Shown in pieces: positions 15,303 through 17,346 of a stretch of 17,346 bases of DNA (positions are counted from its first letter, which is position 1; each line of letters begins with the position of its first letter). This stretch comes from an uncultured Parasphingopyxis sp. (lineage in GTDB: Bacteria > Pseudomonadota > Alphaproteobacteria > Sphingomonadales > Sphingomonadaceae): the NCBI GenBank assembly GCA_905479515.1, contig CAJQMX010000304.1:1-17346 (forward strand). The letters run 5' to 3'. Below the pieces are notes generated by a model. The model had not been told where the DNA came from. It made no database searches and worked only from the letters and a program-made list of their open reading frames with translations. Both the position numbers and the translations under genes were made by a program.

Positions 15303-16361
15303 TCAGTGCTCGTGATCTTCGGTGATCGGCGCGGATGACCAATGGACATGGTGAATCTTCCAGACCCCAGCGTCGCGTTTGAGAACCATGGTTTCCATAG
15401 CTTGGCGGTGCACGGGCTCGCCTCTATAGGCGCCATTAATCTCCGATTGAGAGATCACCGTAGCGATATCGCTATTCTCGAGAATGTTTCGGTCTTTGAG
15501 ATCGAATGAAACCGCGGCTGTATAAGCCATGTCTGCGGGCATATGATGGCCGGCATACTCTTCGAATGAGCGCTCGGCGCCGCCGCCCTCAGCGATCACG
15601 ACGTCGGGGGAAAACAGCGCGCGCAGCGCCGCCTCATCACCTGCTTTTAACGCTTCGCCGAAAGCGTCAGCGACGCTCGCCGGCGATCCAGCTTGTGGCG
15701 CGGGTGTTGTGGACGGGCTGTCTCCATCATGGTGCCCATCACTATTGTCATGACTGATTGGAGCGACGTCGTGATGGCCATCGGAGTTTTCATGGGCAGC
15801 CGCGGTCGGCGCTAAATCTGGCATGGGATCCATATCATGATCTGCCGTGACGCCGCCGCCGCCATGATCATGGTCGTGGCCATCTCCTGTCACCTGCGGC
15901 AGGCTTTTGACCCCAAGGCCGTAGCCATAGACGATTTTGCCGCCCCACCAGGCCGTGACGGTTAAGGCGAGCGCGGCCGCAGCCAAGCCTGTGACGAAAA
16001 TGCCTGAGGCGGCTTTTGCTCTTCCCGTCCATCGCCAGGCCGCCAATAGGAGGATGGCGAGGCCGGATGGTACAGCCCAGTTGCGGTGGGTGGTCATCGC
16101 TGCATGCGACGGCGCGTCATGATCTACCGTGTAATAGGCTTGAAATCCTGCCGCGATTGTCAGCACGATTGCGATCGCACTAAAGGCCAGCATCCAGTCC
16201 GCGGCCGGGCGCAGAGTCTCTCGCCATCGCTCGACAGGCGAAAAGGCGGCCAACACATAAGAGGCCAAAGCCGTGAGGCTAAGCGCATAGGCAAAATGCA
16301 CCAGAATCGGATGCAGGTTCGGTTCAATCAAATCGCCCAAAAGCGCCTCCCAGTTAGCCAT
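15303..16361 (-). CDS. Fusion of DUF2231 membrane domain, His-rich linker and NTF2-like domain
   Basis: The 352-residue protein joins three parts. Residues 1-155 form a DUF2231 domain with four hydrophobic segments (about 20-40, 57-75, 97-110 and 119-140), the signature LHPILVHF (16-23) and the ending GGKIVYGYGLGV (140-151). Residues 156-226 are a His/Asp-rich linker, with NSDGHHD twice (192-198 and 206-212), suited to binding metal. Residues 227-352 form an NTF2/SnoaL-like (DUF4440-type) domain with VADAFGEALKAGDEAALRALF at its start and MVLKRDAGVWKIHHVHW near its end. The tail is EDHEH. The ATG at 16361 fits the DUF2231 start. A GTG at 16418 with GAGGGG upstream would add 19 residues. Function is unknown; periplasmic metal handling is inferred. 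Confidence 0.75.
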   Translation of the reverse strand: MANWEALLGDLIEPNLHPILVHFAYALSLTALASYVLAAFSPVERWRETLRPAADWMLAFSAIAIVLTIAAGFQAYYTVDHDAPSHAAMTTHRNWAVPSGLAILLLAAWRWTGRAKAASGIFVTGLAAAALALTVTAWWGGKIVYGYGLGVKSLPQVTGDGHDHDHGGGGVTADHDMDPMPDLAPTAAAHENSDGHHDVAPISHDNSDGHHDGDSPSTTPAPQAGSPASVADAFGEALKAGDEAALRALFSPDVVIAEGGGAERSFEEYAGHHMPADMAYTAAVSFDLKDRNILENSDIATVISQSEINGAYRGEPVHRQAMETMVLKRDAGVWKIHHVHWSSAPITEDHEH

Positions 16362-16424
16362 ATGCGTGAGCGTCGCTATCTTCAGCGACTGGCATTGTCT
16401 GGGTGATACGCCGGACACTTGCCT

Positions 16425-16447
16425 GACCCCTCAAGAATTGTGGGGTC
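16425..16447. repeat. Inverted repeat GACCCC/GGGGTC between the SHOCT and DUF2231 genes
   Basis: GACCCC (16425-16430) and GGGGTC (16442-16447) flank an 11-base loop 12 bases after the SHOCT gene stop. There is no T-tract, so intrinsic termination would be weak. It may attenuate transcription or hide the GAGGGG ribosome-binding site of the possible GTG start at 16418. Confidence 0.35.
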
Positions 16448-16458
16448 TGCAAGCGGCG

Positions 16459-16674
16459 TTAGCTCAGGTCTTTCATGCGACGATCAAATTCTTCCTTGTC
16501 TATTTCGCCGCGCGCATATCGTCGCCGGAGGATATCGACCGGGTCGTTGGACTTGGAGTCCGCCCCGTCCCGATTGATGGTCGCACGCACAGCGACATAG
16601 ATCAGCAATGCCAGGACGCCCCAAAAAATCAGCGCGCCAAGATTGCCGAAAATCATATGCCCCATATCGGCCAA
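16459..16674 (-). CDS. Small SHOCT-domain membrane protein
   Basis: This 71-residue protein has one hydrophobic helix (about 11-29, LGALIFWGVLALLIYVAVR) followed by a short linker and a C-terminal SHOCT motif, DPVDILRRRYARGEIDKEEFDRRMKDL (44-70). Proteins of this layout are common in metal-resistance clusters, but their role is unknown; the SHOCT motif is thought to mediate protein contacts. The start TTG (16672-16674) has GGAG 7 bases upstream. ATG codons at 16665 and 16656 are alternatives with poorer spacing. The first residues MADMGHM are Met- and His-rich, common in copper-associated proteins. It begins 18 bases after the copB fragment stop. Confidence 0.75.
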   Translation of the reverse strand: MADMGHMIFGNLGALIFWGVLALLIYVAVRATINRDGADSKSNDPVDILRRRYARGEIDKEEFDRRMKDLS

Positions 16675-16692
16675 TTTAGATCTCCATCATGT

Positions 16693-17097
16693 TTAGAACC
16701 AGGTTCGCACACCGACGAGCAATGCCGTTTGATCTTTTTCGCCTCCAGACGCCTCAATGAAGTCTGCGGTATCGCCAATAGCGCTTTGCCATTCGACGCC
16801 AATATATGGCGCGAATTCGCGAACAATTTCGTAGCGAAGGCGCAGGCCGGCATCAACGCTGGTTAAACCAGAACTGAGTTGCAGGTCAGGCATATCCTGA
16901 GCAGAAAGGCTCGCTTCTAAGCGGGGTTGAAGGATCAGACGCTGGGTTAGCAGCAACTCATATTCGGCCTCGACCCGTGCCGTGACGTCGCCTTCGGTGC
17001 TCACAAAAGCAGCAGCGTCAGCTTCAAACCAATGTCCAGCCCGCACTTTATGGGCCAGTTTGAAGTAGGGTTTCTGGGGGAAGGACAGGACAGTCAT
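16693..17097 (-). CDS. copB: 5'-truncated copB: C-terminal half of copper resistance protein B
   Basis: Residues 23-134 match the C-terminal part of CopB, an outer-membrane beta-barrel copper resistance protein: WFEADAAAFVSTEGDVTARV, then EYELLLTQRLILQPRLE, SGLTSVDAGLRLRYEI, REFAPYIGVEW and the ending VGVRTWF, with a terminal Phe typical of outer-membrane proteins. Full CopB proteins are far longer and begin with a signal peptide and Met/His-rich region. Here only 22 unrelated residues (MTVLSFPQKPYFKLAHKVRA and two more) precede the conserved part, with no signal peptide. The barrel therefore lacks its first strands and export signal and is probably non-functional. The ATG lies just after the ATACCC/GGGTAT site and has only a weak ribosome-binding site. 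Confidence 0.75.
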   Translation of the reverse strand: MTVLSFPQKPYFKLAHKVRAGHWFEADAAAFVSTEGDVTARVEAEYELLLTQRLILQPRLEASLSAQDMPDLQLSSGLTSVDAGLRLRYEIVREFAPYIGVEWQSAIGDTADFIEASGGEKDQTALLVGVRTWF

Positions 17098-17189
17098 GAC
17101 CTAATACCCATATGGGGTATACTCAATATCATCGCCGCTTGCCGATTGCATTTCAACTTGGCCAGCACGCGGCAGTTTGGATTTCCTCC
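17098..17189 (-). other. Spacer between the NTF2-like gene and the copB fragment
   Basis: The 92 bp hold a strong ribosome-binding-like AAGGAGGA directly after the upstream stop, a possible -35 TTGAAA, and the ATACCC/GGGTAT operator. No ATG follows the AAGGAGGA at normal spacing. This could be the scar of a lost gene start, for instance the missing 5' part of copB. Confidence 0.35.
17103..17121 (-). promoter_or_regulatory. Second operator ATACCC-N5-GGGTAT, upstream of the copB fragment
   Basis: AATACCCATATGGGGTATA has the same ATACCC/GGGTAT arms and 5-bp spacing as the site at 13043-13061; 17 of 19 positions agree. On the minus strand a possible promoter precedes it, with TTGAAA spaced 17 bp from GATGAT, close to the operator edge. 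Control by a CsoR/RcnR-type repressor is inferred. The site ends 5 bases from the copB-fragment ATG, so it would also lie in the leader. Confidence 0.6.
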
Positions 17190-17345
17190 TTATCGCGGCG
17201 CACGAGAGGACGAGTGCGTGTGAATGACCTGCCAGGTGCCGGCGACCTTGCGGAACAGCACCGTTTGTTTCCCGATACGCTCCAGGCGTTCGCCATTGGA
17301 GCTGAACGTTCCACTGATCGCTGTGTCCGCGACAGCCCATGCAAA
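17190..17345 (-). CDS. NTF2/SnoaL-like (DUF4440-type) protein, C-terminal fragment
   Basis: The frame enters from beyond the window edge and ends at TAA (17190-17192), giving 51 residues. They include TAISGTFSSNGERLERIGKQ and TVLFRKVAGTWQVIHTHSSS, the last strands of an NTF2-like/DUF4440 fold. The W-Q-V-I-H-T-H-S-S ending is characteristic. It resembles the end of the NTF2-like domain in the DUF2231 fusion (TMVLKRDAGVWKIHHVHWSS), so two related domains lie in one cluster. The stop is followed at once by AAGGAGGA, a strong ribosome-binding site, although no ATG stands at the right distance. The start and signal peptide are outside the window. Confidence 0.7.
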   Translation of the reverse strand, partial: FAWAVADTAISGTFSSNGERLERIGKQTVLFRKVAGTWQVIHTHSSSRAPR

Positions 17346-17346
17346 G

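Noticed and set aside
15490..15900. Tandem repeat or CRISPR-like signal in the His-rich linker region
   Set aside because: The repeats are codons for the NSDGHHD units of a coding linker; there are no regular spacers and only two units.
16425..16447. Strong intrinsic terminator after the SHOCT gene
   Set aside because: Only a 6-bp stem with no T-tract on either strand; kept as an inverted repeat of unknown role.
17101..17340. Minus-strand 79-residue frame across the right edge
   Set aside because: The neighbouring frame (17190-17345) gives clear NTF2-like protein sequence, so this one is a shadow that reads through the operator.

Overview
The window looks like part of a copper/heavy-metal resistance island from an alphaproteobacterium. 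A member of the Hyphomonadaceae or a relative is my best guess, based on gene families, moderately high GC and protein style. I cannot confirm the taxon from sequence alone. Nearly every gene is on the minus strand, so transcription runs from high to low coordinates. The left edge is the end of an IS3-family insertion sequence, a sign that the region has been mobile.

Reading in the direction of transcription, the right edge (17346 down to 13145) holds these genes in order: the 3' end of an NTF2/SnoaL-like gene; a 5'-truncated copB (outer-membrane copper resistance protein B); a small SHOCT-domain membrane protein; an unusual fusion of a DUF2231 membrane domain, a His-rich linker and an NTF2-like domain; an acyltransferase-3 family membrane protein; an unrecognised 120-residue helical protein; and an AraC-type regulator. 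From the DUF2231 fusion to the AraC gene, starts and stops nearly touch or overlap by ATGA, so these four genes are probably one translationally coupled unit.

The middle (12968 down to 7947) holds a second copper unit: a DUF5676 two-helix membrane protein, a CopA-type Cu(I) P-type ATPase with a His-rich N-terminus and a CPMHP/CPICGM metal-binding domain, a periplasmic DUF411 protein, an APC-superfamily permease overlapping it by ATGA, and a small two-helix potassium-channel-like protein. The copB fragment and the DUF5676-copA unit are each preceded by the same 19-bp inverted repeat, ATACCC-N5-GGGTAT with one extra flanking base on each side. This resembles operators of CsoR/RcnR-family metal sensors, so one repressor, not encoded in this window, may control both units.

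Next (7837 down to 2850) comes a complete four-gene ABC exporter with the architecture and sizes of E. coli YbhG-YbhF-YbhS-YbhR: a periplasmic adaptor, a tandem ATPase and two ABC-2 permeases. The genes overlap or abut. It is followed by a DUF6629 membrane protein and a CueO-like Tat-exported multicopper oxidase that would oxidise periplasmic Cu(I). Together the window covers cytoplasmic Cu(I) export (CopA), periplasmic binding or detoxification (DUF411, multicopper oxidase, His-rich proteins), a broken outer-membrane copper protein and a general efflux pump. The functions of the acyltransferase, the 120-residue protein, the APC permease and the NTF2-like domains in this setting are unknown.
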